DNA of 64,000 nucleotides, from contig CAWJVM010000008.1 in assembly GCA_963846315.1 (NCBI GenBank), positions 434,001-498,000 of the forward strand. The letters run 5' to 3'. The stretch is from RPQJ01 sp963846315. GTDB taxonomy: Bacteria; Pseudomonadota; Gammaproteobacteria; Steroidobacterales; Steroidobacteraceae. The position numbers were made by a program, and so were the translations under genes. Below the pieces are notes generated by a model. It searched no databases and was not told the origin of the DNA. It worked only from the letters and a program-made list of their open reading frames with translations. This document shows, one piece after another, positions 18,687 to 28,562 of the stretch (positions are counted from its first letter, which is position 1; each line of letters starts with the position of its first letter).

Positions 18687-18722
18687 CCAACTAACCCCTA
18701 ACCTCCTAACCCCTAACCCCTT
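18687..18722 (-). repeat. G-rich heptamer array, copy 5
   Basis: On the minus strand it reads AAGGGGT, TAGGGGT, an 8-base variant TAGGAGGT, TAGGGGT, and ends with TAGTTGG, a one-base variant of the usual TAGTCGG. The TAG stop of the crotonase gene is inside the first unit boundary. Confidence 0.85.
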
Positions 18723-19564
18723 TCCGCTGGGCTATTGCCCGCGGAACGTGGTGGTCGCCGTTGCACGAATGCCTGCATCGCCTCGCCGAGGTCCTCGGAG
18801 TGCAGGAACGCGGCGTTCCATACGGCGACGTAGTCGAGATTGGCGTCCACTTCGCGTCGCGTGGCAAACCCGAGCACGTGCTTCGAGCCTTGTACGGCGA
18901 GTGGCGAGTTGGCAGCGATGCTAGTCGCCAGTTCGCGTGCACGGGTCATCAGCGCGGCCGGGTCCGGCAGCACGTCGTTGAGCAACTGCACTTCGCGCGC
19001 GCGCTGGGCGTTGTAGTCGCCACCGGTGAAGATCCATTCGCGCGCGGCACCATCGCCGATCACGCGCGGCAGGCGTTGCAGCGAGCCTACGTCGGCCACC
19101 ATCGCGATGCGCGTCTCACGCACCGAGAACGTCGCCTCGGCCGAAGCCAGCCGGATGTCGCATGCCGTGATCAGGTCCATGCCCGCACCGATGCACGCGC
19201 CATGCACCGCGGCGATGACCGGCTTGTTGCTGTTGGCGAAACACGAGCACGTGTCCTGGTAGGCGCGGATGTCGTCGTACAACTGGCGTCGCTTCGCCAC
19301 CGCCGAGCCTTCGCCGCCCGTCAGCGAACCGCCGCCGAGACCTTGCGCGTGGTCCATCAGGTCGATGCCGGCGCAGAACGCCTTGCCCTTGCCGGCGAGT
19401 ACGATCACACGCACGCCGGGATCGGCATCGAGTGCAGCCACCGCCGCGGGAATGCTGTGCCACAGCGCGCGGTGCAACGCGTTCAGCTTCTCCGGACGGT
19501 CGAGGAACAACGTCGCGACGCCGCCATCAATCTCGATGGCGAGGTTGGCAAAGGGCTCAGGCAT
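18713..19564 (-). CDS. enoyl-CoA hydratase/isomerase family, dienoyl-CoA isomerase-like
   Basis: A 283-aa crotonase. The oxyanion-hole segments are CAGIDL and VHGACIGAGMDLITACDIR. The segment RIAMVADVGSLQRLPRVIG matches ECH1-type delta3,5-delta2,4-dienoyl-CoA isomerases, whose catalytic Asp lies in the ADVG motif, better than ordinary hydratases. It would help degrade unsaturated fatty acids with an odd-numbered double bond, which fits the neighbouring fadD. It may be the last gene of a minus-strand unit starting with alanine dehydrogenase. Its C terminus (Glu-Arg-Gly-stop) is encoded by the start of a G-rich heptamer array. Confidence 0.9.
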   Translation of the reverse strand: MPEPFANLAIEIDGGVATLFLDRPEKLNALHRALWHSIPAAVAALDADPGVRVIVLAGKGKAFCAGIDLMDHAQGLGGGSLTGGEGSAVAKRRQLYDDIRAYQDTCSCFANSNKPVIAAVHGACIGAGMDLITACDIRLASAEATFSVRETRIAMVADVGSLQRLPRVIGDGAAREWIFTGGDYNAQRAREVQLLNDVLPDPAALMTRARELATSIAANSPLAVQGSKHVLGFATRREVDANLDYVAVWNAAFLHSEDLGEAMQAFVQRRPPRSAGNSPAERG

Positions 19565-19638
19565 GGTCGTCCTCTAATTGAGGCAGAGAGGGGGGCGGAA
19601 GGTCAGGAAGGCCCGGAAGGGTCGGAAGGAAGCACGAT

Positions 19639-20472
19639 TTAGTTCGCGCGTCGCCGGCTCGAGCGACGCGCCAGGTTCATCGCGCCACGCACCAGGAAAT
19701 CGGTGGCGCCCGGCGCAAGCGCGCCGAGTTTCTCCAGCAGCGCGCTGCCGGGTGGCACGGCGACTTCGGCCAGCTTGAGCCGGACTGCGGCGAACACGGC
19801 CCACACGACCCACGCGGTCGGCATGTTGAGCGCCTTCGGCCAGAAGCCGTCGGTGGCCGGGTCCAGCGCGGCCGCTTCGGCCATCGGCGTATCGATGACG
19901 CCTGGCAGCACCAGCGACACGCCCACGTTGCTGCCCATCAACTCGGTGCGCAGCGCCTCGGTCAGGCCGACGAGCGCGAACTTGCTGGCACAGTAGCCGC
20001 CAAGCGGCGAGAAGCCGCGACGGCCCGCCAGCGAAGCCACGTTGACGATGTGACCACCGGCATCCTGCTTCTGCATCTGCTTAACCGCCGCCTGCATCAC
20101 GTGCAGTGCGCCGAACAGATTCACGTCGAGCATGCGCTGCAGGTCAGCCGGATCGATAGCGGCCACGGTCGCGGGCAGCAGGACACCGGCGTTGTTGACC
20201 ACGACGTCGATGCTGCCGAAGCGCCGCACCGCTTTGCGGAAACAAGCCACGACGGCGACAGGGTTCGTGACGTCCGTGGCGACTGCGAGCGCCTCGACGC
20301 CCGACGCACGCGCCTGGCTCGCCACCTTGGCCAAAGCCGCAGCGCGACGAGCGACGAGCACGACGTTGGCGCCGGCCGCAGCAAACGCGAGCACCGTTTC
20401 GCGGCCGATGCCGCTCGAGGCGCCCGTGACGAGGACGGTCTTGCCGTCGAAGCGCAAGGCTGGGAGTTTCAT
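19639..20472 (-). CDS. short-chain dehydrogenase/reductase (SDR)
   Basis: A 277-aa Rossmann-fold NAD(P)-dependent oxidoreductase. The cofactor motif TGASSGIG, the NNAG motif, the catalytic Ser in NVASLAG and YCASK with Tyr and Lys are all present. The C-terminal extension of about 70 residues is hydrophobic in part (WVVWAVFAAVRLKLAEV) and is typical of SDRs that handle lipids or steroids at membranes. The substrate cannot be told. It starts 53 bases after the alanine dehydrogenase stop and is probably co-transcribed with it. Confidence 0.9.
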   Translation of the reverse strand: MKLPALRFDGKTVLVTGASSGIGRETVLAFAAAGANVVLVARRAAALAKVASQARASGVEALAVATDVTNPVAVVACFRKAVRRFGSIDVVVNNAGVLLPATVAAIDPADLQRMLDVNLFGALHVMQAAVKQMQKQDAGGHIVNVASLAGRRGFSPLGGYCASKFALVGLTEALRTELMGSNVGVSLVLPGVIDTPMAEAAALDPATDGFWPKALNMPTAWVVWAVFAAVRLKLAEVAVPPGSALLEKLGALAPGATDFLVRGAMNLARRSSRRRAN

Positions 20473-20525
20473 TCCCGCAAGCCTAGCGCGTTCGGGCGCC
20501 AATGGCTCCGAAATGGGCCGCTGCG

Positions 20526-21642
<1,117 letters not shown>

Positions 21643-21804
21643 GACTGTCTCCCCGAATCTTGATTGTGTGGTGCGCCATGGCCGGCGCATCGGGCAAGGA
21701 TAGTGGCCGGGGCCGCGTGGAATCGTGCGAATGCGGGCTAGAACACACCGGTTTGTGCACGATCCTGCTTCAACGAGATCTAGAAATCAGCAGATACTGC
21801 GGAA
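21643..21804. promoter_or_regulatory. divergent ald / Lrp-family promoter region
   Basis: The 162-base gap between the divergent ald and Lrp-type genes is the natural place for binding by that regulator. Its right half (21760-21800) is AT-richer than its surroundings. I did not find an operator I can name. Confidence 0.45.
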
Positions 21805-22275
21805 ATGAAGCTCGACCGGATCGACAATCAGATTCTCGCCGCCCTGCAGCAGGACGGCCGGCTCAGCAACCGCGAGCTGGCGGAGCGGGTGCACCTGAGC
21901 GAGTCAGCCTGCCTGCGCCGGATGCGGGCGCTGGAGGAAGCAGGTGTCATCGACCGTTATACGGCGTTGGTGAACCAGACCAAGGTCGGGCTGCCGGGCA
22001 ACGTGTTCGTCAGCATCACGCTGAACCGCCAGGAGCAGGCCGACCTCGCAGCCTTCGAAGAGGCCGTAAAGCGCGTGCCCGAAGTCATGGAGTGTTACCT
22101 GATGACGGGCCAGCAGGATTACCTGTTGCGCGTCGTCGTCTCCGATCCCGCGGATTTCGAGCGCCTGCACAGTCAGCACCTGACGCGACTGCCGGGCGTC
22201 GCGCGCGTGCAATCGAGCTTCGCCCTGCGTACGGTACGCAAGGGCAACGAGCTGCCGTTGCGCCACGAGCCCTGA
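21805..22275 (+). CDS. Lrp/AsnC family transcriptional regulator
   Basis: A 156-aa regulator with an N-terminal winged HTH (LDRIDNQILAALQQDGRLSNRELAERVHLSESACLRRMRALEEAGVI) and a C-terminal RAM/ACT effector domain (residues about 65-150; MECYLMTGQQDYLLRVVVSD). Lrp proteins bind amino acids. This one is divergent from alanine dehydrogenase, so it most likely responds to alanine or a related amino acid and controls ald, as AldR or PutR-type regulators control their neighbours. That link is inferred from position. Confidence 0.92.
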   Translation: MKLDRIDNQILAALQQDGRLSNRELAERVHLSESACLRRMRALEEAGVIDRYTALVNQTKVGLPGNVFVSITLNRQEQADLAAFEEAVKRVPEVMECYLMTGQQDYLLRVVVSDPADFERLHSQHLTRLPGVARVQSSFALRTVRKGNELPLRHEP

Positions 22276-22313
22276 GTCCTGTTGCCGCGGGGAAGTCCAC
22301 GCATGAGTCACGC

Positions 22314-23210
22314 ATGAGCCTGGTTGCCCTACTGGTCTTGATTGCCGGCCTGTTGCTGGCGGGGTTGTTCATCCTGGCGTGGCGGCGACTCGAGCGTGCG
22401 CACGGCGCGACCGACGCCCGGGCACAAAAGCAGGCCCCGACGTTGGGCGGCCTGGTGCTCGGCTTCGTCGCCAACTTCTTCGACACGCTCGGCATCGGCT
22501 CGTTTGCGTCGACCACCGCGTGGATCAAGTTCCGCACCCTCATTCCCGACGAACTGATTCCGGGCACGCTGAACGTCGGTCATGCACTGCCGACCATCAC
22601 ACAGGCCATCATCTTCACGACGGCAATTGCCGTGGCGCCGCTGACGCTGGTGTCGATGGTCGCCGCGGCCGTGGCCGGCGGCTATCTCGGCGCCGGCGTC
22701 GTCGCCAGGTTACCGCGCCGCGCGATCCAGATCGGCATGGGAGTCGCACTGCTCATTGCCGCGGCGTTGTTCGTAATGAAGATCCTCGGCGTGCTGCCTT
22801 CCGGCGGCAACGCACTTGGACTGAGCGGCGGTGTGCTGGTGTTCGCGATCGTCGTGAATTTCATGCTCGGGGCGCTGATGCAACTGGGCATCGGCTTGTA
22901 CGCCCCGTGCCTGATGCTGGTGAGCCTGCTCGGCATGAATCCGATTGCCGCGTTCCCGATCATGATGGCCTCGTGCGCGTGCCTGATGCCGGTCGGCAGC
23001 CTCAAGTTCATCCGCGAGCGCAAGTACGACCGACGCTTGGGCGTTGGCCTCGCCATCGGCGGCATCCCTGGTGTGTTCCTGGCAGCGTTCGTCGTGAAGT
23101 CGCTGCCGTTGCAGTGGCTGTACTGGCTCGTCGTGATCGTCGTGCTGTACGCCGCGATCCTGATGTTGCGTTCCGCGCTGCAGCCGCAGCCTGCAGGAGA
23201 AAACCCATGA
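22314..23210 (+). CDS. TSUP family (TauE/SafE) permease
   Basis: A 298-aa inner-membrane protein with about eight helices and the TauE/SafE layout of two homologous halves. GGLVLGFVANFFDTLGIGSFA is the first-half signature and NFMLGALMQLGIGLYAPCLMLVSLLGMNPIAAFP the second. Family members export sulfite, sulfoacetate or other small anions. The start at 22314 follows the Lrp gene by 38 bases; the overlapping ATG at 22303 stops after three codons. Its stop overlaps the start of the pterin dehydratase gene (ATGA), so the two are translationally linked. Confidence 0.88.
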   Translation: MSLVALLVLIAGLLLAGLFILAWRRLERAHGATDARAQKQAPTLGGLVLGFVANFFDTLGIGSFASTTAWIKFRTLIPDELIPGTLNVGHALPTITQAIIFTTAIAVAPLTLVSMVAAAVAGGYLGAGVVARLPRRAIQIGMGVALLIAAALFVMKILGVLPSGGNALGLSGGVLVFAIVVNFMLGALMQLGIGLYAPCLMLVSLLGMNPIAAFPIMMASCACLMPVGSLKFIRERKYDRRLGVGLAIGGIPGVFLAAFVVKSLPLQWLYWLVVIVVLYAAILMLRSALQPQPAGENP

Positions 23211-23533
23211 CTCGTCCCCCTCGGCTCGACGCCGCTGCCACCCAGGCCCTCATCGCTGCATTGCCGGGGTGGGCACTCGTTGCCGACGGCACGGCGCTCT
23301 CGCGGCGCTTCCGGTTTCCGGACTTCGAGGCAACCATGGCCTACCTCAACCGGCTGGCCGCCGTCGCCAACGCGCACGATCACCACCCGGACATGCGGGT
23401 CGGCTACGACTACTGCGAGGTGCTGTTCACCACGCACGACGCGGGCGGGCTGACCGAGCTCGACGCGACGTGCGCGCGTGCTGCCCAGCAACTGGCTGAC
23501 GCCGCGGCATTGCCGCAGGCAGCGCGCCAGTAG
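23207..23533 (+). CDS. phhB: 4a-hydroxytetrahydrobiopterin dehydratase
   Basis: A 108-aa protein. The pterin-4a-carbinolamine dehydratase motif is present as AHDHHPDMRVGYDYCEVLF, with the HH pair that forms the active site, followed by LTELD. The enzyme recycles the pterin cofactor of phenylalanine hydroxylase. No hydroxylase gene is nearby; the only linkage is the ATGA overlap with the TSUP permease. Confidence 0.92.
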   Translation: MTRPPRLDAAATQALIAALPGWALVADGTALSRRFRFPDFEATMAYLNRLAAVANAHDHHPDMRVGYDYCEVLFTTHDAGGLTELDATCARAAQQLADAAALPQAARQ

Positions 23534-23680
23534 ACGCGGCGTGAGGTGCCCTCCGAGCGACTGAATCAAGCGATGCTGTGCCGGATGGTGCAAGGCGACC
23601 GCATGCTTCGTCGCAAGCTCGCGCCAACGGCGGGGCGACAGCGTAGGCTGTGAGTCAGTTCATGGAGTCGCACGACCGCG

Positions 23681-24688
23681 ATGGGCCCGACGCGCACTTT
23701 CACCTGTGCAGCAATGTTGCTCGCGAGCGGCCACGCGGCCTGCGCGCAGGGACCGCCCAATACCGCATCCGGGCAGCACGTCGGTGAAGAACTGACGATT
23801 GTCGACCAGGAGTCGACCACCGACCGGGCAGGCCGCATCGTCACCGATGCTTTTTTGAACGGCCAGGGCCCGCTCCGCCTCATTCTCGACACCGGCGCGA
23901 ATCGTTCCGCAATTTCGATGACTGTCGCCGCGACCCTCGGGGTCGGCGCCTCCGGCCACGAATACATCAATGTGCACGGCGTGACCGGGCCGGCACGTGT
24001 CCCCGTCGCTCAAATCAAGCAGATGAAGGTCGGAGCCTTGACGCTCGACAACCTGCGGCTGCCCGTCCTGCAGGATGATGTCTTCGCCGGTGCCGATGGC
24101 ATCCTCGGTATCGACAACCTGCAGCATGCTCGCGTCGAGATCGATTTCCGTGAGGGTCGAGTCCTGGTGCGCGAGTCCAAGGGCCGCAGCACACGGCGCG
24201 GGTATCTGCTGGTGCGTGCTCGATTGCACGAAGGCGGGTTGTTGTTGGTTCCCGGCAAGGTGGGCCGCGTGCCGGTCAAGGTCATCCTCGATACCGGCGC
24301 CGAACGCAGCATGGGAAACCTGCCCCTGCTCGAAGCGTTGCAGCGCGAGGTGGTCGTTGCGCAGCGAACCACGGAGGCGACGGTCATCGGTGCCACGCCA
24401 GGCAGCGTGGCCGGGACGGCAATGCGGACACCCCTCATCGCGATCGGCGAGGCAACGCTCAAGGACGTCATCGTCACCTTCGGTGACTTGCACGTGTTTC
24501 AGGTGTGGGGCCTGGGTGGCGAGCCCGCGCTGGTGGTTGGCATGGACCTGCTCGGCACGCTCGAAGGGTTCGTGATCGATTACCCGCGCACGGAATTCCT
24601 GCTGCGCCCGCAAGCGGACCCGCGCGACCGGTTCCGCCGTCGCGGCTGTGGCGATGGCTGCAGTTCGGTCATGCACGACCGCAGCTGA
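23681..24688 (+). CDS. exported protein with two retropepsin-like aspartic protease domains
   Basis: A 335-aa protein with an N-terminal signal sequence (TCAAMLLASGHAACA). Two aspartyl protease motifs occur in one chain: LILDTGAN (Asp70) and VILDTGAE (Asp204). Each is followed by the usual hydrophobic segment ending in GADGILGID (about 137-145) and VVGMDLLG (about 285-292). Bacterial retropepsin-like proteins normally have one such domain and dimerise; here both halves of a possible dimer are on one chain, as in pepsins. It is probably periplasmic. The C terminus is Cys-rich (RRRGCGDGCSS). Protease activity is predicted, not shown. Confidence 0.82.
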   Translation: MGPTRTFTCAAMLLASGHAACAQGPPNTASGQHVGEELTIVDQESTTDRAGRIVTDAFLNGQGPLRLILDTGANRSAISMTVAATLGVGASGHEYINVHGVTGPARVPVAQIKQMKVGALTLDNLRLPVLQDDVFAGADGILGIDNLQHARVEIDFREGRVLVRESKGRSTRRGYLLVRARLHEGGLLLVPGKVGRVPVKVILDTGAERSMGNLPLLEALQREVVVAQRTTEATVIGATPGSVAGTAMRTPLIAIGEATLKDVIVTFGDLHVFQVWGLGGEPALVVGMDLLGTLEGFVIDYPRTEFLLRPQADPRDRFRRRGCGDGCSSVMHDRS

Positions 24689-24733
24689 AGGCTGCTACTC
24701 TGCGTGCTTCGATCGATGCGCCCGGAGCAAGGC

Positions 24734-25276
24734 ATGCTGGCAGCGGTGGTGGTACTGGCGGCGATGGCGGGGGAGCCGGGTAGTCCGGCTGCCTGTGCAG
24801 CCATCGAGGCGGATGCGGCACGACTGGCGTGCTACGACTCGATTTATCGCAACGTGACCGCAGTGGCGGGAACGCCTGGCACCGACGTGGTGCCCAGGAA
24901 AGCGGATCCCGGAAGCGGCGCTTCGTCAGCGGCAGCCGTCGCGGCGGCGGGCAGCCCAGCGACGGTTTCGGCCCAGCCCGCCCGTGACCCGGTCGCCGAG
25001 TTTGGCCTGACAGAGCAGCAAAAGGCAGCAACGCAGTCGACTGCCCGGCCCAGGCCCCAGGAACTCCAGGCGGTCGTCCGCGAGGTGAAAAAAATCGGGG
25101 TCGACCGCTGGGCGTTCCACCTCGACAACGGACAGGTCTGGACCCAGGCGGAGTCAACGCTCCGCCAGCCATTCAAGACCGGGGATTCGATCCGGATCCG
25201 GGAGGCAGCGATGAGTTCCTACCTGGCTAATGGCCCCAACTCAGGCGGGTCGGTCCGCGTGCGACGGGCCCGTTGA
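24734..25276 (+). CDS. exported protein of unknown function
   Basis: A 180-aa protein with signal peptide MLAAVVVLAAMAGEPGSPAACA. The mature start has AIEADAARLACYDSIY, a short Cys-containing motif seen in many exported proteobacterial proteins without a function. An Ala/Pro-rich linker (about residues 50-110) leads to a C-terminal beta domain (VVREVKKIGVDRWAFHLDNGQVWTQ) that resembles a small OB- or SH3-like fold. The ATG at 24734 is preferred because GGAG lies 6 bases upstream; in-frame ATG at 24716 and GTG at 24704 are alternatives. No other gene of its type is nearby. Confidence 0.75.
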   Translation: MLAAVVVLAAMAGEPGSPAACAAIEADAARLACYDSIYRNVTAVAGTPGTDVVPRKADPGSGASSAAAVAAAGSPATVSAQPARDPVAEFGLTEQQKAATQSTARPRPQELQAVVREVKKIGVDRWAFHLDNGQVWTQAESTLRQPFKTGDSIRIREAAMSSYLANGPNSGGSVRVRRAR

Positions 25277-25557
25277 ATTACCCAGTATCTGCGTTGCGTC
25301 GGTGCAACACCTCGGATCGGACCCTTTAAGACCTCGAGAATAAGTCGAAATCTGCAGATTCACGGCGTTATCTGTGGATATGACCGGCAGCCCTGTCGTT
25401 GCCAGTTCACCGCACCTGTTGCCGACACCCCACCTTGTTGCTATTCTGCCGCCCACTTGAACCCGCCACCTTGCGGTTGCGGACTAACAGTATTCCTGCA
25501 GCGTCGACGGACGTGGGGAGCAGGTTTCAGAAATTCAAACGTCCCGTGGAGGACACG

Positions 25558-28506
25558 ATGGCTAGTAATACCAAACTCAGTCGGGCAGTGAAGTTGGCGC
25601 TGGTAGCGGCCAGCTTTTCAGGCGCAGCCGCAGTCGCTCAGGAACAGGCAGAACTCGAACAAGTCATCGTCACAGGTACGCGCATCACGCTGCCTGGCGT
25701 CGAGTCCTCAAGTCCGGTCCTGTCGATCGGCGCAGCCGAAATCGCCATCCTGCAGCAGCCGGAAGTCGAAAAGATCATCCGCATCCTGCCGATCTCTGCA
25801 CCGTCTGATGGTCAGAACGCCAACAACGGTACCGCCGGTGCGGCGACGATCAACCTGCGTGGCCTCGGCGCGCAGCGCAACCTGATCATGATGGATGGTA
25901 AGCGCCTTACGCCGTACAACTTCAACGGCCTGGTCGACACTTCCATCATCCCGACGGCACTGATCGAGCGTCTCGACATCATCACGGGCGGTGCCTCGGC
26001 GGTGTACGGTTCGGACGCCATTTCCGGCGCGCTGAATTTCGTGATGAAGAAGGACTTCGAGGGCGCCGAGCTCAATACCGACTACGGCTTCACCGAGAAG
26101 GGCGACGGCGATACCAAGAGCATCTCGCTGACCCTCGGCTCGAACGTGGCGGACGGCCGCGGCAACGTGGTATTCGGCATGAACTGGGCCGAGCGTGATG
26201 GCGTGCTGCTGGGTTCCCGCCCGCTGGGTCGGCTCGGCATCGTGACCTCAGACGGCAGCAACTACGATAACTTCCTGAATGGCGTCGCCCCGACGCCCGC
26301 CCCCGCAGGCTGCGGCGGCCCGAACTCGGTTGCCGCTGGTGGCTCGACCACGACGCTGCCGACTCGCGTCGCGATCGCGGGCGGTCCGGGCCTCGGCCAG
26401 TTCCGTGACGACGGCACGCTCGCCGCCAACTGCAGCGTGTTCAACTTCAACCCGTACAACTACTACCAGACCCCGCAGGAGCGCTTTGGCGGCATCGCCA
26501 TGGGCAGCTTCGAGATCAACCCGCACGCGGAAGTCTACGGTCGATTCCTTTACAGCAACACGTCGGTTCGTCAGCAGGTTGCCCCCTCGGGTATCTTCGC
26601 GACGCCCTACTTCATTCCGCTGGCGAACCCCTTCATCGGCGACCAGGCCCGCGCGAGGATGATCAGCATTGCCAATGCGGGCGTAACAGCCGGCACGGTC
26701 AACGCCGGCGGCGCTTTCCCGAACTGGCGTGACGTGAACACCAACGGCGTCGTCGATTCCGAGGACTACCTGAATATTTCCGTGCGTCGTCGTACGGTCG
26801 AGTTCGGCGAGCGGTCGACCACGTATAACAACGACGCCTTCCAGTTGTTGGGCGGTGTCCGCGGTGACATCATCGCCGACTGGGGCTACGACCTGTCGTA
26901 CCAGTACGGCAGTTCCGACCGCACCAACGTCAGCGCGGGTTACACCAACGTCACCAACTTCGGCAATGCGCTCGACTCCACCGACGGCGTGACCTGCGCC
27001 AACGGCGATTCGAGCTGCGTGCCGATCAACATCTTCGGTGGCTTCGGTTCGATCACGCCTGCCATGGCGGCGTATTCCAGCGCCACTGCCATCGAAAAGC
27101 AGGACTACGAGCAGATGATCGTGTCGGGTGTCGTGAGCGGCCCCCTGGCGACGCTGCCGTGGGTCGACACGCCGATCGGTGTCAGCATCGGTGCTGAGTA
27201 CCGCGAAGAGTCGGCCGAGACCACTCCGGACGAGTGCCTCAAGCTCGCGCCGGCGTCGTGCCTCGGTGGCGCGGGTGGCAACACCCTGCCGATCTCGGGC
27301 GGTTTCCGCGTCTGGGAAGTGTTCGGCGAAGCGATTATCCCCCTGGTCAAGGACGTTCCGTTTGTCCAGTCCTTCGACCTCGAAGTGGGCTACCGCCATT
27401 CGGACTACAACCTGACCGGTACGGACGAGACCTACAAGTACGGCTTCAACTGGCGGCCGATCGACCAGGTGCTGGTCCGCGTCATGCAGCAGCGTGCGGC
27501 GCGCGCGCCGAACGTGGGTGAACTCGCGGCCCCGAACGTGTCGGGACTCGACAACGCCTCGTACGATCCTTGCTCCGAGGGCAACCCGAACGCCATGACG
27601 GCTGAACTGGCTGCGCTTTGCCAGTCCACCGGCATGTCGGCGGCCCAGGTGGGCACCGTCGAAGACATCGTGTCGGGCCAGATCAATGGCTTCTTCGGCA
27701 CGGACCAGAACGCGCTGCCGGCACCTGAGCAGGCGGACACGCTGACCGTCGGCCTCGTCTGGACGCCGACGTTTGGTGGCGACACGTTCAAGAACTGGGT
27801 CTTTTCGGTCGACTACTACGACATCAAGATCGAGGACGTGATCGGCGAGTTTGCCGCGCAGGAAGTGCTGGACGGCTGCTACGTGGCCGGCCAGGCCGAC
27901 CAGTGCGCCAAGGTGGTCCGCGTCGGCGGCACCCTGACGTTGCCGGGTTCGGGCATCGAGCTCTACACCACCAACCTGGATTACCTCCAGGCCGAGGGTG
28001 TGGAAGTCGGCTTCTCGTTCGGTGTCGACCTGGCTGATTGGGGCGACCTGGCGATCTCGGCTAACTACAACAAGTACCTGACGCAGGAATCCCAGAGCTC
28101 GGCCCTCACGCCGGTCCTGGATTGCCTGGGCTTCTACGGTACGAGCTGCGGTGGCCCGCTGCCTGAGGACCGCTGGATCCAGCGCACGACGTGGTCGTAT
28201 GGAATCGTTGACGTCTCGTATCTGTGGCGCCACACCGGCTCCACGGAGATCGAGCTCGTGCAGCAGCCGGACACGTACCCGGCGTTCCGATCGATCGACT
28301 CGTACGACTACCTGGACCTCTACGCGAGCGTGACCGTTTGGGAAAACGTCCGTCTGAGCCTCGGCATCACGAACGTGACGGATGAAAGTCCGCCGGTCGT
28401 GGGCAACGAAGCTGCTGACACCCGTTCGAACTCGGGTAACACGTTCCCCAGCCACTTCGATCCGCTGGGCACCACGTACACGGTGGGTCTGAACGTCCGG
28501 TTCTGA
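25558..28506 (+). CDS. TonB-dependent outer-membrane receptor, 982 aa
   Basis: The protein has a signal peptide (MASNTKLSRAVKLALVAASFSGAAAVA), a TonB box region (ELEQVIVTGTRI), a plug domain (IRILPISAPSDGQNANNG, INLRGLGAQRNLIMMDGKRL, GGASAVYGSDAISGALNFVMKKDFEG) and a 22-strand barrel ending in YTVGLNVRF. GGAGG lies 5 bases before the ATG. It belongs to the large group of receptors abundant in Xanthomonadales, Caulobacter and steroid-degrading gammaproteobacteria that import oligosaccharides, peptides or other large nutrients. Several Cys pairs in the loops suggest disulfides. No linked enzyme points to a substrate. A strong terminator follows. The 281-base leader shows no riboswitch or operator I can name. 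Confidence 0.93.
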   Translation: MASNTKLSRAVKLALVAASFSGAAAVAQEQAELEQVIVTGTRITLPGVESSSPVLSIGAAEIAILQQPEVEKIIRILPISAPSDGQNANNGTAGAATINLRGLGAQRNLIMMDGKRLTPYNFNGLVDTSIIPTALIERLDIITGGASAVYGSDAISGALNFVMKKDFEGAELNTDYGFTEKGDGDTKSISLTLGSNVADGRGNVVFGMNWAERDGVLLGSRPLGRLGIVTSDGSNYDNFLNGVAPTPAPAGCGGPNSVAAGGSTTTLPTRVAIAGGPGLGQFRDDGTLAANCSVFNFNPYNYYQTPQERFGGIAMGSFEINPHAEVYGRFLYSNTSVRQQVAPSGIFATPYFIPLANPFIGDQARARMISIANAGVTAGTVNAGGAFPNWRDVNTNGVVDSEDYLNISVRRRTVEFGERSTTYNNDAFQLLGGVRGDIIADWGYDLSYQYGSSDRTNVSAGYTNVTNFGNALDSTDGVTCANGDSSCVPINIFGGFGSITPAMAAYSSATAIEKQDYEQMIVSGVVSGPLATLPWVDTPIGVSIGAEYREESAETTPDECLKLAPASCLGGAGGNTLPISGGFRVWEVFGEAIIPLVKDVPFVQSFDLEVGYRHSDYNLTGTDETYKYGFNWRPIDQVLVRVMQQRAARAPNVGELAAPNVSGLDNASYDPCSEGNPNAMTAELAALCQSTGMSAAQVGTVEDIVSGQINGFFGTDQNALPAPEQADTLTVGLVWTPTFGGDTFKNWVFSVDYYDIKIEDVIGEFAAQEVLDGCYVAGQADQCAKVVRVGGTLTLPGSGIELYTTNLDYLQAEGVEVGFSFGVDLADWGDLAISANYNKYLTQESQSSALTPVLDCLGFYGTSCGGPLPEDRWIQRTTWSYGIVDVSYLWRHTGSTEIELVQQPDTYPAFRSIDSYDYLDLYASVTVWENVRLSLGITNVTDESPPVVGNEAADTRSNSGNTFPSHFDPLGTTYTVGLNVRF

Positions 28507-28531
28507 TCTTCCGGCACGCAAGTGCAACAAG

Positions 28532-28562
28532 AAACGGCGGGCTTCGGCCCGCCGTTTTTTTT
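28532..28562 (+). terminator. intrinsic terminator after the TonB receptor gene
   Basis: A perfect 11-bp stem (28532-28542 with 28547-28557) with the stable TTCG loop is followed by a run of eight T. It lies 25 bases after the stop codon. Confidence 0.93.

Noticed and set aside
26248..28530. A 760-residue open frame on the minus strand
   Set aside because: It mirrors the TonB receptor gene; its composition is that of an antisense frame.
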